Positions 37,663 through 47,015 of a DNA stretch of 64,000 nt are shown one piece after another. Position numbers and translations under genes: made by a program. Origin of the DNA: Sphingomonas sp. LR60 (GTDB lineage Bacteria; Pseudomonadota; Alphaproteobacteria; Sphingomonadales; Sphingomonadaceae); assembly GCF_036855935.1 (NCBI RefSeq), contig NZ_JASPFK010000001.1, positions 2,978,501 through 3,042,500 of the forward strand, in the 5' to 3' direction. Numbering within the stretch: position 1 is the first letter of the stretch; every line of letters starts with the position of its first letter. The notes under the pieces are model-generated. The model had not been told where the DNA came from, did no database searches, and saw only the letters and a program-made list of their open reading frames with translations.

Positions 37663-37776
37663 GAGCTTGAAAAGGCGGCGCCCCACGCCGTCAAGCCGCC
37701 CCGGGCAGCTTTCCCACGCCATTTTGTTACGCGTGAACTTGGACCCGCGATGCTTTTCGGTTAACAGCCGCGGATC

Positions 37777-39207
37777 ATGTCCTCCGCTCCCCGCACATTG
37801 TACGAGAAGGTCTGGGACGCTCACGTGGTCGAGCGTCGCGACGATGGCTCCTGCCTGATCTACATCGACCGTCACCTCGTCCATGAGGTGACCAGCCCAC
37901 AGGCGTTCGAGGGGCTGCGCGCCGCCGGGCGGCGAGTGCGGCGGCCCGACCTGACGTTGGCGGTGCCGGACCATAATCTGCCGACCACCGCGCGGGTCGA
38001 TGCGAACGGCCATGAACTGCCGATCGCCGACCGCGAAAGCGCGGCGCAGCTCGGCGCGCTGCGGCACAATGTCGCCGAGTTTGGCGTGCCCTATATCGAC
38101 GCTTTGTCGGCCAAGCAGGGCATCGTCCATGTCGTCGGACCCGAGCAGGGCTTCACGCTGCCGGGCACGACGATGGTGTGCGGCGACAGCCACACCTCGG
38201 CGCACGGGGCGCTGGGCGCGCTGGCGTTCGGGATCGGCACCAGCGAGGTCGAGCATGTGCTCGCGACGCAGACACTGATCCTGTCGCCGTCAAAGACGAT
38301 GGAAGTGCGCGTCGACGGCACGCTCGGCTTCGGCGTCAGCGCCAAGGACGTCGTGCTGGCGATCATCGGCAAGATCGGTGCGGCGGGCGGGACCGGATAT
38401 GTCATCGAATTCACCGGCGAGGTGATCCGCAATCTCTCGGTCGAGGGACGCCTGACGGTCGCCAATATGTCGATCGAGGGCGGCGCACGCGCGGGCATGA
38501 TCGCGCCCGACGAGACGACCTTCGCCTATCTCAAGGGGCGGCCGCTCGCGCCGCAGGGTGCGGACTGGGACAAGGCCGTCGCGTGGTGGCGGACGCTGCC
38601 GAGCGACGCAGGCGCGCGCTACGACAAGAGCGTGGTGCTGAACGCCGCCGAGATCGCGCCGTCGCTGACCTGGGGCACCAGCCCCGAGGATGTCGTGCCG
38701 ATCACCGGCTTCGTCCCCGCCCCCGACAGCTTCGCCGATCCGTCGAAGCGCGAGGCGGCGCAGAAGTCGCTCGACTACATGGGGCTGACGCCGGGAATGC
38801 GGATGCAGGACGTGCCGGTCCAGCATGTCTTCATCGGCAGCTGCACCAACAGCCGGATCGAGGATCTGCGCGCCGCCGCCGGGGTGGCGAGCGGGCGGCA
38901 CGTCGCCGATGGCGTGCGCGCAATGGTCGTGCCCGGCTCCGGACTGGTGAAGCGGCAGGCGGAGGCCGAGGGGCTGGACCGGATCTTCACCGAAGCGGGC
39001 TTCGAATGGCGCGAGCCGGGCTGCTCGATGTGTCTGGCGATGAACCCCGACAAGGTGCCGCCGGGCGAGCGCTGCGCCTCGACCAGCAACAGAAATTTCG
39101 TGGGACGTCAGGGACCTGGCGCCCGCACCCATTTGTTGTCGCCGGCAATGGCGGCGGCGGCGGCGGTCACTGGCCGGCTCGCCGACGTTCGCGAACTGAT
39201 GGGTTGA
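37777..39207 (+). CDS. leuC: 3-Isopropylmalate dehydratase large subunit
   Basis: 476 residues. Isomerises 2- to 3-isopropylmalate in leucine synthesis with a 4Fe-4S cluster. Active site motifs: [36 protein letters not shown] (cluster Cys) and [15 protein letters not shown] (two cluster Cys). The Met at 37777 ([16 protein letters not shown]) is the family start. The 113-bp upstream gap has no gene. Followed by a 35-aa ORF and leuD. Confidence 0.95.
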   Translation: MSSAPRTLYEKVWDAHVVERRDDGSCLIYIDRHLVHEVTSPQAFEGLRAAGRRVRRPDLTLAVPDHNLPTTARVDANGHELPIADRESAAQLGALRHNVAEFGVPYIDALSAKQGIVHVVGPEQGFTLPGTTMVCGDSHTSAHGALGALAFGIGTSEVEHVLATQTLILSPSKTMEVRVDGTLGFGVSAKDVVLAIIGKIGAAGGTGYVIEFTGEVIRNLSVEGRLTVANMSIEGGARAGMIAPDETTFAYLKGRPLAPQGADWDKAVAWWRTLPSDAGARYDKSVVLNAAEIAPSLTWGTSPEDVVPITGFVPAPDSFADPSKREAAQKSLDYMGLTPGMRMQDVPVQHVFIGSCTNSRIEDLRAAAGVASGRHVADGVRAMVVPGSGLVKRQAEAEGLDRIFTEAGFEWREPGCSMCLAMNPDKVPPGERCASTSNRNFVGRQGPGARTHLLSPAMAAAAAVTGRLADVRELMG

Positions 39208-39223
39208 GGATAGGGGACGCGTC

Positions 39224-39331
39224 ATGAAGAAGGTATTCGTTTTCCTGATCGCCGGCTCGGTGCTGAGCGGCGTGGCCGCTTATGCCGCGATCGCGCGCGC
39301 CACGATCCCGGCCAGCCGTCCGGCGCGCTGA
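39224..39331 (+). CDS. 35-aa hydrophobic microprotein between leuC and leuD
   Basis: [20 protein letters not shown] followed by [15 protein letters not shown]. An N-terminal Lys pair and one hydrophobic helix suggest a small membrane or exported protein. The stop TGA shares its A with the leuD ATG (TGATG), implying coupled translation, and AGGGGACG-like sequence lies 8 bp upstream. It is absent from standard leucine pathway descriptions. No function known. Confidence 0.6.
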   Translation: MKKVFVFLIAGSVLSGVAAYAAIARATIPASRPAR

Positions 39332-39960
39332 TGGAGCCGGTCACGCGCGTTTCGGGCACCGCTTATCCCTGGGGTGCCAAGAATATCGACACCGACGTCA
39401 TCATCCCGGCGCATTGGCTGAAGACGATCAAGCGATCGGGGCTGGGCAAGGGCGCGTTCGAGACGGTGCGCGCGCAGCCGGGCAATATCTTCGACGATCC
39501 CGCTTACGCCGGCGCGCCGATCCTGATCGCGGGCGATAATTTCGGGTGCGGGTCGAGCCGCGAACATGCCGCCTGGGCGCTGGGTGACATGGGGATCAAG
39601 GCAGTGATTGCGCCGAGCTTTTCCGACATCTTCTCGGGCAATGCGTTCAAGAACGGCATCGTCCCCGTCGTGCTGCCGCAAGAAGCGGTCGACCGGCTGA
39701 TCGAGGTCGCGAAAACCGATCCAGTGACGGTCGATCTGGAGACGATGACCGTCACCACCCCCTATCAGGACCGCTTCCCGTTCGAACTGGACGCCTTTCG
39801 CCGCCGCTGCCTGATGGAAGGGCTGGACGAAGTCGGGCTGACGCTGGCAAAGGATACCGCGATTTCGAAATTCGAGGAGCAGCTCGACGACGAGCGGCCC
39901 TGGATCAGGAGAGATGCGGCACATGCGGGCTTTGCTGTCGAGGGCGCCGGGCGGACCTGA
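39331..39960 (+). CDS. leuD: 3-Isopropylmalate dehydratase small subunit
   Basis: 209 residues. The swivel-domain motif [21 protein letters not shown] and [15 protein letters not shown] identify it. The last ~20 residues ([16 protein letters not shown]) go beyond the normal end and overlap the next gene's start, with a GGAGAG site inside. Whether this tail is functional is not clear. Partner of LeuC. Confidence 0.93.
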   Translation: MEPVTRVSGTAYPWGAKNIDTDVIIPAHWLKTIKRSGLGKGAFETVRAQPGNIFDDPAYAGAPILIAGDNFGCGSSREHAAWALGDMGIKAVIAPSFSDIFSGNAFKNGIVPVVLPQEAVDRLIEVAKTDPVTVDLETMTVTTPYQDRFPFELDAFRRRCLMEGLDEVGLTLAKDTAISKFEEQLDDERPWIRRDAAHAGFAVEGAGRT

Positions 39961-40924
39961 AACTCTGGAAGTCGGCGAATTGCCCGATCCTTCTGCCGGG
40001 CCCGGCGAGGTGGTGGTCGCGATCAAGGCGTGCTCGATCAACTATCCCGACGTGCTGGTGATCGAGGACCGCTACCAGTTCCAACCGCCCCGCCCCTTCG
40101 CGCCCGGTGGGGACATCGCCGGCATCGTCGCCGAGATCGGCGCGGGCGTAACGCAATGGCAGGTCGGCGACCGGGTGATGGGTACGGTACTGATGGGCGG
40201 ACTGGCCGAGCAACGCGCCGTGTCCGCCGACGCGCTCTACCCGCTGCCCGACGGGCGCGGGTTCGAGGAAGGCGCGGCGCTGCTGCTCACCTATGCCACC
40301 AGCATCCATGCGCTGGTCGATCGCGGGCGCGTCGCGGCGGGCGATCGCGTGCTGGTGCTCGGAGCAGCCGGCGGGGTCGGGCTTGCGGCGGTCGAGCTGG
40401 CCAAGGCGTTCGGCGCGCAGGTGGTCGGCGCGGTGTCGAGCGAGGACAAGGCGCAGGCGGTGCGCGAGGCCGGCGCCGACGACGTGATCGTCTACCCGCA
40501 CGCACCGTTCGACAAGCCGGCGTCCAAGGCGTTGGCGGAGCGCTTCAAACAGGCCGGCGGATCGAAGGGCTTTCAGGTCATCTACGACGCGGTCGGCGGC
40601 GATTATGCCGAGCCGGCGTTACGCGCGATCGGCTGGCAAGGACGCTATCTGGTGGTCGGCTTCCCGGCCGGCATTCCGAAGCTGCCGCTCAACCTGACGC
40701 TGCTGAAAAGCTGCGACGTGTGCGGGGTGTTCTGGGGTGCGTTCGCGGGGCGCGAGCCGGCCGCCAATCGCGCCCATATCCTGCACCTGCTCGACTTGTG
40801 GGAAGCGGGGCGGATCGCGCCGCGTGTCACCGAGGTGTTTCCGCTCGACCAGGGCGGCGCGGCGATCGCCCGACTGGGCCAGCGCAGCGCGATCGGCAAG
40901 CTGGTGGTGCGCGTCGCCGATTGA
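39923..40924 (+). CDS. Zinc-independent NADPH:quinone oxidoreductase-like (MDR family)
   Basis: 333 residues. Alcohol-dehydrogenase-like N domain ([17 protein letters not shown], no zinc ligands) and a Rossmann motif [26 protein letters not shown] near residue 145. The family reduces quinones or enoyl compounds with NADPH; substrate unknown. AGGAGAG at 39907-39913 is well spaced for the ATG at 39923, so I prefer this over the ATG at 39914. It overlaps leuD by 38 bp. Confidence 0.85.
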   Translation: MRALLSRAPGGPETLEVGELPDPSAGPGEVVVAIKACSINYPDVLVIEDRYQFQPPRPFAPGGDIAGIVAEIGAGVTQWQVGDRVMGTVLMGGLAEQRAVSADALYPLPDGRGFEEGAALLLTYATSIHALVDRGRVAAGDRVLVLGAAGGVGLAAVELAKAFGAQVVGAVSSEDKAQAVREAGADDVIVYPHAPFDKPASKALAERFKQAGGSKGFQVIYDAVGGDYAEPALRAIGWQGRYLVVGFPAGIPKLPLNLTLLKSCDVCGVFWGAFAGREPAANRAHILHLLDLWEAGRIAPRVTEVFPLDQGGAAIARLGQRSAIGKLVVRVAD

Positions 40925-40985
40925 GCGACATTGAATGTCGGCGGGGCGCGCACTATCCATCGGTGATAGACCGATGGGAGCCAGC

Positions 40986-41309
40986 ATGACCCTTTTCGAC
41001 GATCGTGAGCGCGCGTTCGAGGCGAAGTTCGCCCGCGACGAGGAGGTGGCGTTCCGGATCACCGCGCGCCGCAACCGGCTGGTCGGGCAATGGGCGGCGC
41101 AACTCATGCAGCTGACCCCCGCCGAGACCGACGCTTATGCCAAGGCGGTGGTACAGGCCGATTTCGAGGAAGCCGGCGACGAGGACGTCGTCCGCAAGGT
41201 CTATGGCGACCTGACGGCGGCGAACATCGACATCGACGAAGCGGCGGTTCGGCAGGCGCTGACCGATCAAGCCGTCGAGGCGCGTCGCCAGTTGATGCAG
41301 CCGGAGTAA
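40986..41309 (+). CDS. DUF1476 protein, F1-ATPase zeta inhibitor
   Basis: 107 residues, predicted all-alpha. MTLFDDRERAFEAKFARDEE and FRITARRNRLVGQWAAQLM are the DUF1476 hallmark. In Paracoccus denitrificans this family is the zeta subunit that inhibits F1-ATPase, mainly through its N-terminal part; the same role here is inferred. Placed before bolA and the glutaredoxin gene. Confidence 0.9.
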   Translation: MTLFDDRERAFEAKFARDEEVAFRITARRNRLVGQWAAQLMQLTPAETDAYAKAVVQADFEEAGDEDVVRKVYGDLTAANIDIDEAAVRQALTDQAVEARRQLMQPE

Positions 41310-41314
41310 CGCAG

Positions 41315-41548
41315 ATGCCGATGGAAGGAAGCGACATCGCCGCGCTCATCAAGGCCGGCATCCCGGACGCGGAGGTCGAGATGACAGATCTGGCCGGCGA
41401 TGGCGATCACTGGTCGGCGCGCGTCGTGGCGGCGTCGTTCGCGGGAATGCCGCGCGTGAAACAGCATCAGGCGGTCTATGCCGCGCTGGGCGGACGGATG
41501 GGCGGCGTGCTCCACGCCTTGCAGTTGACGACCGCCGTTCCGAAGTAA
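41315..41548 (+). CDS. bolA: BolA family protein
   Basis: 77 residues. The class II KH-like BolA fold is recognised from VEMTDLAGDGDHWSARVVA and MPRVKQHQAVYAALGGRM (conserved His and Arg). BolA proteins pair with CGFS glutaredoxins to handle Fe-S clusters, and such a gene follows at once. The ATG at 41315 is 5 bp past the previous stop. Confidence 0.9.
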   Translation: MPMEGSDIAALIKAGIPDAEVEMTDLAGDGDHWSARVVAASFAGMPRVKQHQAVYAALGGRMGGVLHALQLTTAVPK

Positions 41549-41584
41549 GCGCGCACGCACGACCGCATTCGCAAGGAAGACGAT

Positions 41585-41923
41585 ATGACCGACGATACCA
41601 ACGCCCGCATCGATGCGCTGGTGAAGAGCAACCCGGTGGTGCTGTTCATGAAGGGCTCGCCGCTATTCCCGCAATGCGGCTTCTCGAGCCGGGCGATCGC
41701 CATCCTCGAGCGGCTGGGCGTGCAGTTCGAAAGCGTCGACGTGCTGCAGGATCAGGCGATCCGGCAGGGCATCAAGGGCTATTCGGACTGGCCGACGATC
41801 CCGCAGCTCTATGTCGGCGGCGAATTCGTCGGCGGATCGGACATCATGATGGAAATGTACGAGGCCGGTGAGCTGGGCGAGTTGTTCCAGAAGGCGGGCG
41901 CTGCTGCGGCGCCGCAGGGGTAA
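41585..41923 (+). CDS. grxD: Monothiol glutaredoxin (Grx4 type)
   Basis: 112 residues. The single-Cys active site PQCGFSSRA and KGYSDWPTIPQLYVGGEFVGG match CGFS monothiol glutaredoxins, which carry a shared 2Fe-2S cluster. With the preceding bolA it forms a known interacting pair. A short Ala/Pro tail follows. No clear terminator after it; an R3 palindrome starts 150 bp later. Confidence 0.95.
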   Translation: MTDDTNARIDALVKSNPVVLFMKGSPLFPQCGFSSRAIAILERLGVQFESVDVLQDQAIRQGIKGYSDWPTIPQLYVGGEFVGGSDIMMEMYEAGELGELFQKAGAAAAPQG

Positions 41924-42074
41924 GGCGCCACGTGCCTCGGCCGGTCGGCTGACCGGTGATGGCGGTGCTGTAGTTTCTCCCGCTCGTGCGATCGGTGCCA
42001 ATGCTGGCGGTGGCCGGATTGATGTTGGATCGTGACGCGGGCTGCGATGGCGTGTGATCCATTCAAGCGGAAGC

Positions 42075-42178
42075 GTCACCCCGGCGAAGGCCGGGGCCTA
42101 GTTGGGGGACGCTGATGATGTAGGTCGCGGCTCATTTCGTCAGCCTTCCCAACTGGGCCCGGCTTTCGCCGGGGTGGC
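42075..42178. repeat. R3 palindrome (copy 2)
   Basis: Arms CGTCACCCCGGCGAAGGCCG and its reverse complement; middle about 50 bp differs from other copies. Confidence 0.85.
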
Positions 42179-42224
42179 GATGTGAAACATTTCGAGCCGC
42201 GTGGATCGAACTCCACCACCAACT

Positions 42225-42301
42225 CGTCATTGCGAGCGTAGCGAAGCAATCCAGGGACGGATCAGAACGCCCGGGATTGCTTCGCTACGCTCGCAATGAC
42301 G
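42225..42301. repeat. R2 palindrome (copy 3)
   Basis: Arms GTCATTGCGAGCGTAGCGAA and reverse complement, like the copies at 9038 and 52053. No gene is seen from 41924 to 42387. Confidence 0.85.
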
Positions 42302-42387
42302 AAAATAAATCTCAGTTCCGCCTTCCGTTTTTGCACGTCTCGGCAGAAAGAAGGTGCGAGATCCTAAATCACGTCCGCGATGATGAA

Positions 42388-42423
42388 GAAAAAGGCCGCT
42401 TCGTTCTGCACGAAGCGGCCTCT
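42388..42423 (-). terminator. Rho-independent terminator of the CsbD gene
   Basis: On the minus strand GGCCGCTTCGT and ACGAAGCGGCC form an 11-bp stem followed by TTTTTCTTC, 25 bp past the gene's stop. Confidence 0.9.
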
Positions 42424-42447
42424 TCTTAATCTCAGGCGTAGGCCAGA

Positions 42448-42630
42448 TCAGATGTCGTCGCCGAGCGCACCCTTGACCTTGCCCTTGAACTGCTCGCCCT
42501 TGCCTTCGGCCTGCTGTGCCTTGCCTTCGGCCGCGAGATTCGGATCACGGTTATGGTCGCCAACGGCTTCCTTAACCTTGCCGATCGCTTCGTTGACATT
42601 GCCCTTGATCTTGTCGGTCAGCTCGCCCAT
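42448..42630 (-). CDS. CsbD family stress protein
   Basis: 60 residues, all charged and small residues. MGELTDKIKGNVNEAIGKVK and the three similar helical blocks ending KGKVKGALGDDI are diagnostic for CsbD. Family members respond to general stress (sigma B in Bacillus). The EcfG-type promoter at 42666-42690 suggests regulation by the alphaproteobacterial general stress factor. An in-frame Met only at this position gives the family N terminus. Confidence 0.92.
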   Translation of the reverse strand: MGELTDKIKGNVNEAIGKVKEAVGDHNRDPNLAAEGKAQQAEGKGEQFKGKVKGALGDDI

Positions 42631-42665
42631 CGTCGATCTCCTTACTCGAAACCCTGTGACGACAG

Positions 42666-42690
42666 AACGGTGCTGCAACGACGCGGTTCC
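42666..42690 (-). promoter_or_regulatory. EcfG-type general stress promoter of the CsbD gene
   Basis: On the minus strand GGAAC and CGTT are separated by 16 bp, an exact match to the alphaproteobacterial EcfG consensus. The -10 is 36 bp from the start codon. Confidence 0.8.
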
Positions 42691-42713
42691 GTAAGGGCGG
42701 GACAAACCTTGGT

Positions 42714-43757
42714 TTAGATCAATCCCGACAACGGGCTGGACGGATCGGCATAGCGGCGCTTGCCCATGCGGCCGGCGCGATAGCTCATCCGCCCGCCCTC
42801 GACCGCCGCCTTCATCGCCGCCGCCATCAACACCGGATCCTTCGCCTCGGCGATCGCGGTGTTCATCAAAACACCGTCACAGCCCAGCTCCATCGCCACC
42901 GCGGCGTCGCTCGCCTGCCCGACCCCGGCGTCGACCAGCACCGGCACGTTCGCCCCCTCGACGATCAGGCGGATCGTCACCTGGTTCTGAATCCCGAGCC
43001 CGGAGCCGATCGGCGCGCCGAGCGGCATGATCGCAACGGCGCCCGCCTCTTCGAGCTGCTTCGACGCAATCGGATCGTCGACGCAATAGACCATCGGCTT
43101 GAAGCCCTCGCGCACCAGCACCTCGGTCGCCTTCAGCGTCTCGCGCATGTTCGGATAGAGCGTACGCGCCTCCCCCAGCACCTCCAGCTTGACGAGATCC
43201 CAGCCGCCCGCCTCGCGCGCCAGCCGAAGCGTGCGGATCGCGTCCTCGGCGGAGAAACAGCCCGCGGTGTTGGGCAGATAGGTGACCTTCTTGGGGTCGA
43301 TAAAGTCGGTCAGCATCGGGGCGCTGGGATCGCTGACGTTGACGCGCCGCACCGCGACGGTGACGATCTCCGCGCCGGACGCCGCCACGGCGGCGGCGTT
43401 CTGGGCGAAGTCCTTGTACTTCCCGGTGCCGACAATAAGCCGCGAACGGAAGGTGCGGCCTGCGACCGTCCACGTGTCGTCGGTGATCGGCTCACGCTGG
43501 TTGCTGCCGGCCTCCACGGCCGGGTGATCGCCGCCGCCGACGAAGTGGACGATCTCCAGTTCGTCGCCGTCCTCGACCACCACCTGCGTCAACGTCGAGC
43601 GCGGGACGACCTCGAGGTTGCGCTCGACCGCCACCTTTTCGGGCACCAGCCCGAGCGACTCCGCCAACTCGGAAAGGGTGATCCCGGCGGTCACGCGCTT
43701 GTGCTCGCCGTTCACGGAAATGGTGATGGTGCCGTCAGTATGTGCCATAGGGTTCAT
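42714..43757 (-). CDS. thiSG: ThiS-ThiG fusion: sulfur carrier and thiazole synthase
   Basis: 347 residues. Residues ~8-75 are ThiS ([20 protein letters not shown]; end [12 protein letters not shown]); residues ~93-347 are ThiG ([28 protein letters not shown] with the catalytic Lys; [20 protein letters not shown]). Together they make the thiazole phosphate of thiamine. In separate ThiS the C-terminal Gly-Gly must be free to form the thiocarboxylate; here it is internal. A Met at 43748 (MAHTDG) may be the real start. Copy B of the 270-bp element begins beside the start codon. Confidence 0.93.
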   Translation of the reverse strand: MNPMAHTDGTITISVNGEHKRVTAGITLSELAESLGLVPEKVAVERNLEVVPRSTLTQVVVEDGDELEIVHFVGGGDHPAVEAGSNQREPITDDTWTVAGRTFRSRLIVGTGKYKDFAQNAAAVAASGAEIVTVAVRRVNVSDPSAPMLTDFIDPKKVTYLPNTAGCFSAEDAIRTLRLAREAGGWDLVKLEVLGEARTLYPNMRETLKATEVLVREGFKPMVYCVDDPIASKQLEEAGAVAIMPLGAPIGSGLGIQNQVTIRLIVEGANVPVLVDAGVGQASDAAVAMELGCDGVLMNTAIAEAKDPVLMAAAMKAAVEGGRMSYRAGRMGKRRYADPSSPLSGLI

Positions 43758-43758
43758 C

Positions 43759-44028
43759 TAGGGCCTGCACTCAGTCGCAACAAGGATCGTGATCGCCCGT
43801 GTAAGGCCGCCCACGAGGAGTGCAGCGCAGCCGGGTAGCGGAGCTACCCGCAAGCGAACGACGACGCTGGGCGGCCTTCCACGGGCGACCGCGAAGCGGC
43901 GGGCGGATTTCGGCGCCATGCGGCGTCGCGCGTCGGTCACGATGCTTTGGCATCGCTCCCTCCTTGCTCCTAGCCTGGCGACAAAATCCGCTCCGTCACG
44001 ACCTTGTTGCGACTGAGTGCAGGCCCTA
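43759..44028. mobile_element. 270-bp palindromic element, copy B (foldback MITE-like)
   Basis: Same length and structure as copy A (24287-24556). Its terminal repeats, starting TAGGGCCTGCACTCAGTCGC, match perfectly over 28 bp including the flanking C/G. Four positions differ from copy A in both arms with pairing kept. It lies between divergent genes thiSG and aroQ, in a CTAG context. No ORF in it has any family match. Confidence 0.8.
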
Positions 44029-44089
44029 GGCGCGCGGGTGCCGGGGGCAATGTTGCGCCGCCCGCCACCGAGTGCGATGGTGCACCGCG

Positions 44090-44524
44090 ATGACCGATAT
44101 TGTCTATGTCCTCAACGGACCGAACCTGAACCTGCTCGGCATGCGCGAGCCCGATATCTATGGCCGTGATACGCTCGACGATATCGCCGGCGCGCTGGAG
44201 GACCGGGCGCGCGAGCTGGGGCTGGCGATCGACATGCGCCAGTCCAACCACGAAGGCCATCTGGTCGACTGGCTGCACGAGGCGCAGGCGCATGACGCGC
44301 GCGCAGTACTGCTCAACGCCGGAGCGTTCACGCACACGTCGGTCGCGATCCACGATGCGATCAAGGCGATCAGGACGCCGGTGATCGAGGTGCATCTCTC
44401 CAATCCGCATACGCGCGAGGAATTCCGTCACACGTCGTTCGTCGGGCGCGCGGCGAAGGGCAGCATTGCCGGTTTCGGCGCACTGTCGTACCAGCTCGCG
44501 CTTGAAGCCGCGGCCCGCTTCTGA
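44090..44524 (+). CDS. aroQ: Type II 3-dehydroquinate dehydratase
   Basis: 144 residues. Shikimate pathway enzyme. Active-site motifs: VLNGPNLNLLGMREPDIYG (Tyr), RQSNHEGHLVDWLHEA, LNAGAFTHTSVAIHDA, EVHLSNPHTREEFRHTS (His and Arg). The ATG at 44090 matches the family start; the frame is open 6 codons up. Followed 40 bp later by accB. Confidence 0.95.
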   Translation: MTDIVYVLNGPNLNLLGMREPDIYGRDTLDDIAGALEDRARELGLAIDMRQSNHEGHLVDWLHEAQAHDARAVLLNAGAFTHTSVAIHDAIKAIRTPVIEVHLSNPHTREEFRHTSFVGRAAKGSIAGFGALSYQLALEAAARF

Positions 44525-44563
44525 CAGGAGCCGCGACCAAAGGTCAGGGATAATCGGGGTTCA

Positions 44564-45049
44564 ATGGCTGACATTTCACACAATAGCGGGTCGATGCAGG
44601 TCGATGTCGATCTGGTCCGCCAGCTCGCCGAGCTGCTCGACACCACGCAGCTGACCGAGATCGAGGTCGAGGACGGCGATCGCAAGATCCGCGTCGCGCG
44701 CAAGGCGGCGGCGGTCAACGCCGCACCGGCGATGCATTATGCGCCGGCACCCGCCGCACCCGCGGCGACGGCCGCGCCGCAGGTCGACGTGGCCGGGCCG
44801 TCGGCGGCGTCGGACGCCAATGCGGTGCGCTCGCCGATGGTCGGCACCGTCTATCTCGCCGCCGAACCGGGCGCGAAGCCCTTCTCCAGCGTCGGGCAGA
44901 GCGTCGCGGCCGGCGACACGTTGCTGATCGTCGAGGCGATGAAGGTGATGAACCCGATCACCGCGCCGTCGGCGGGCGTCGTCAAGGCGATCCTGGTCGA
45001 CAACGGCCAGCCGGTCGAGTTCGACCAGCCGTTGGTGGTGGTCGAGTAA
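44564..45049 (+). CDS. accB: Acetyl-CoA carboxylase biotin carboxyl carrier protein
   Basis: 161 residues. The N-terminal helical part ([25 protein letters not shown]) leads through an Ala/Pro linker to the biotinyl domain with the modified Lys in [12 protein letters not shown]. Carries CO2 for fatty-acid synthesis. It sits directly before accC, the usual operon. Confidence 0.95.
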   Translation: MADISHNSGSMQVDVDLVRQLAELLDTTQLTEIEVEDGDRKIRVARKAAAVNAAPAMHYAPAPAAPAATAAPQVDVAGPSAASDANAVRSPMVGTVYLAAEPGAKPFSSVGQSVAAGDTLLIVEAMKVMNPITAPSAGVVKAILVDNGQPVEFDQPLVVVE

Positions 45050-45053
45050 GCGG

Positions 45054-46402
45054 ATGCCGCAGATCAAGAAACTGCTGATCGCCAATCGCGGCGAGATCGC
45101 GTTGCGCATCCATCGCGCGTGCCATGAAATGGGCATCAAGACCGTCGCGGTGCATTCGACCGCCGACGCCGACGCGATGCACGTCCGGCTCGCGGACGAG
45201 GCGATCTGCATCGGACCGCCGGCCGCGACCGACAGCTATCTCAACATCCCGAACATCATCTCGGCCGCCGAGATCAGCGGCGCGGACGCGATCCATCCCG
45301 GCTATGGCTTTCTCAGCGAGAACGCCAAGTTCGCCGAGATCGTCGAGCTGCATAACCTGATCTTCGTCGGGCCGAAGCCCGAGCATATCCGCGTGATGGG
45401 CGACAAGGTCGAGGCCAAGCGCACCGCGGGTGCGCTCGGGCTGCCGCTGGTGCCGGGCTCTGACGGCGCGATCAGCGATGTCGCCGAGGCGCAGGCGCTC
45501 GCGGAAGAGATCGGCTATCCGGTCATCATCAAGGCCGCGAGCGGCGGCGGCGGGCGCGGCATGAAGGTGTGCCAGTCGGCCGATCAGCTCGAGACGCTGA
45601 TGCAGCAGGCGGGCAGCGAGGCGAAGGCGGCGTTCGGCGACGCGACCGTCTATATGGAAAAGTACCTCGGCAACCCGCGGCACATCGAATTTCAGGTATT
45701 CGGCGACGGCAACGGGCAGGCGATCCATCTCGGCGAGCGTGATTGCTCGCTCCAGCGCCGCCACCAGAAGGTGGTCGAGGAGGCCCCCTCCCCGTCATCA
45801 CCGCCGAAGAGCGCGAGCGGATGGGCGGGATCGTCGCCAAGGCGATGGCCGACATGAGCTATCGCGGCGCGGGGACGATCGAGTTCCTGTGGGAAAACGG
45901 TGAGTTCTACTTCATCGAGATGAACACCCGGCTGCAGGTGGAGCATCCGGTGACGGAGGCGATCACCGGGCTGGACCTGGTGCGCGAGCAGATCCGCATC
46001 GCCGAGGGTCATCCGCTGACGCTGCGTCAGGAAGACGTGGTGTTCCGCGGCCATGCGATCGAATGCCGCATCAACGCCGAGGACCCGCGCACCTTCGCGC
46101 CGTCGCCGGGGCTGGTGAAGCAATATCATGCACCGGGCGGGATGCACGTCCGCGTCGATTCGGGCCTGTACGCGGGCTATAAGGTGCCGCCCTATTACGA
46201 CAGCATGATCGCCAAGCTGATCGTCTACGGCACCACGCGCGAAGGCGCATTGCGCCGCCTGCGTCGTGCGCTGGAAGAGTTCGTGATCGAGGGGATGAAG
46301 ACCACCATCCCGCTCCACCAGGCGCTCCTGGACGATCCCGAGTTCCGCGAGGGCGCGTACACGATCAAGTGGCTGGAGGAGTGGCTGGCCAAGCAGGGGT
46401 GA
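45054..46402 (+). CDS. accC: Acetyl-CoA carboxylase biotin carboxylase (interrupted by a probable sequence error)
   Basis: ATP-grasp enzyme that carboxylates biotin on AccB. First part: [83 protein letters not shown]. Second part, in another frame: [43 protein letters not shown]. They join at a C run (45784-45793); one more C gives EAPSPVITAEE and 449 residues, the normal length. The gene is normally essential, so I take this as a sequence error. A GTG or no start shift: the ATG at 45054 is typical. Confidence 0.92.
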
Positions 46403-46474
46403 GATAGCTTCACCATGCCACGTGGCAGTGAACACTCCCTACGTTGGATTGGTGAGAACCGCTCACCATTCTGC

Positions 46475-46508
46475 GTCGCCCCGGGCTTGACCCGGGGCCC
46501 CGCTTCTT
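46475..46508. repeat. R4 palindrome upstream of the GIY-YIG remnant
   Basis: CCCCGGGCTTGACCCGGGGC then CCCGCTTCTTC. A mirror unit lies at 46973-47010 on the other side of the remnant. Confidence 0.7.
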
Positions 46509-46520
46509 CCCCCTGCCGCG

Positions 46521-46973
46521 ATGGCTGGCGGGTGGGTCTACATCATGGCCGATCGGTATCGCGGGACGATGTACGTCGGCGTGACGGCGGATTTGATCGT
46601 GCGCGTGGCGCTCCATTGAGCTCGCAAGGCTTCGGCGTTCTGCGCGCAGTATGGGCTGGCCGGGCTCGGATGCGCTGACTTCAGAATTTGAGTCAGCTGG
46701 CTTGAACCATCCCTCATTGTACCCCGGCGAAGGCCGGGGCCCAGTTGGGAAGGCCTAGGAGATGAAGCGCGACGCACATCAATAGCGTCCCCCAGCTGGG
46801 CCACGGCCTTCGCCGGGGTACACGTCAGAGTTGATGGACCACATTCTAGCGAGCAGATCGACGCCTGCATTGAACACGAGAAGCGGCCCAAACGCTGGCG
46901 CCGCGCGTGGAACTTTGCGCTGATCGTAGGCGACAATCCCGACTGGCTCGATCTGTTCGACCTCTATGCTTGA
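46521..46973 (+). pseudogene. Broken GIY-YIG endonuclease-like gene
   Basis: Start: MAGGWVYIMADRYRGTMYVG followed by VTADLIVRVALH, then an in-frame TGA. After the stop, the same frame reads ARKASAFCAQYGLAGL, the next part of a UPF0213-type GIY-YIG domain. An R3 palindrome (46718-46822) then interrupts it. The end resumes with EQIDACIEHEKRPKRWRRAW and NFALIVGDNPDWLDLFDLYA and a TGA at 46971. So the gene carries a nonsense change and an insertion. Unlike the indels elsewhere, this is real decay. These proteins are presumed structure-specific nucleases, many without known role. Confidence 0.85.
46718..46822. repeat. R3 palindrome (copy 3), inside the GIY-YIG gene
   Basis: Arms TGTACCCCGGCGAAGGCCGG and reverse complement enclose about 50 bp. 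Inserted into coding sequence. Confidence 0.88.
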
Positions 46974-47010
46974 AGAAGCGGGGCCGCGGATCAAGTCCGG
47001 GGCGACGAAG
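46973..47010. repeat. R4 palindrome
   Basis: GAAGAAGCGGGGCCGCGGAT then CAAGTCCGGGGCGACG between the pseudogene and the nagZ stop. Confidence 0.65.
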
Positions 47011-47015
47011 TAGAG

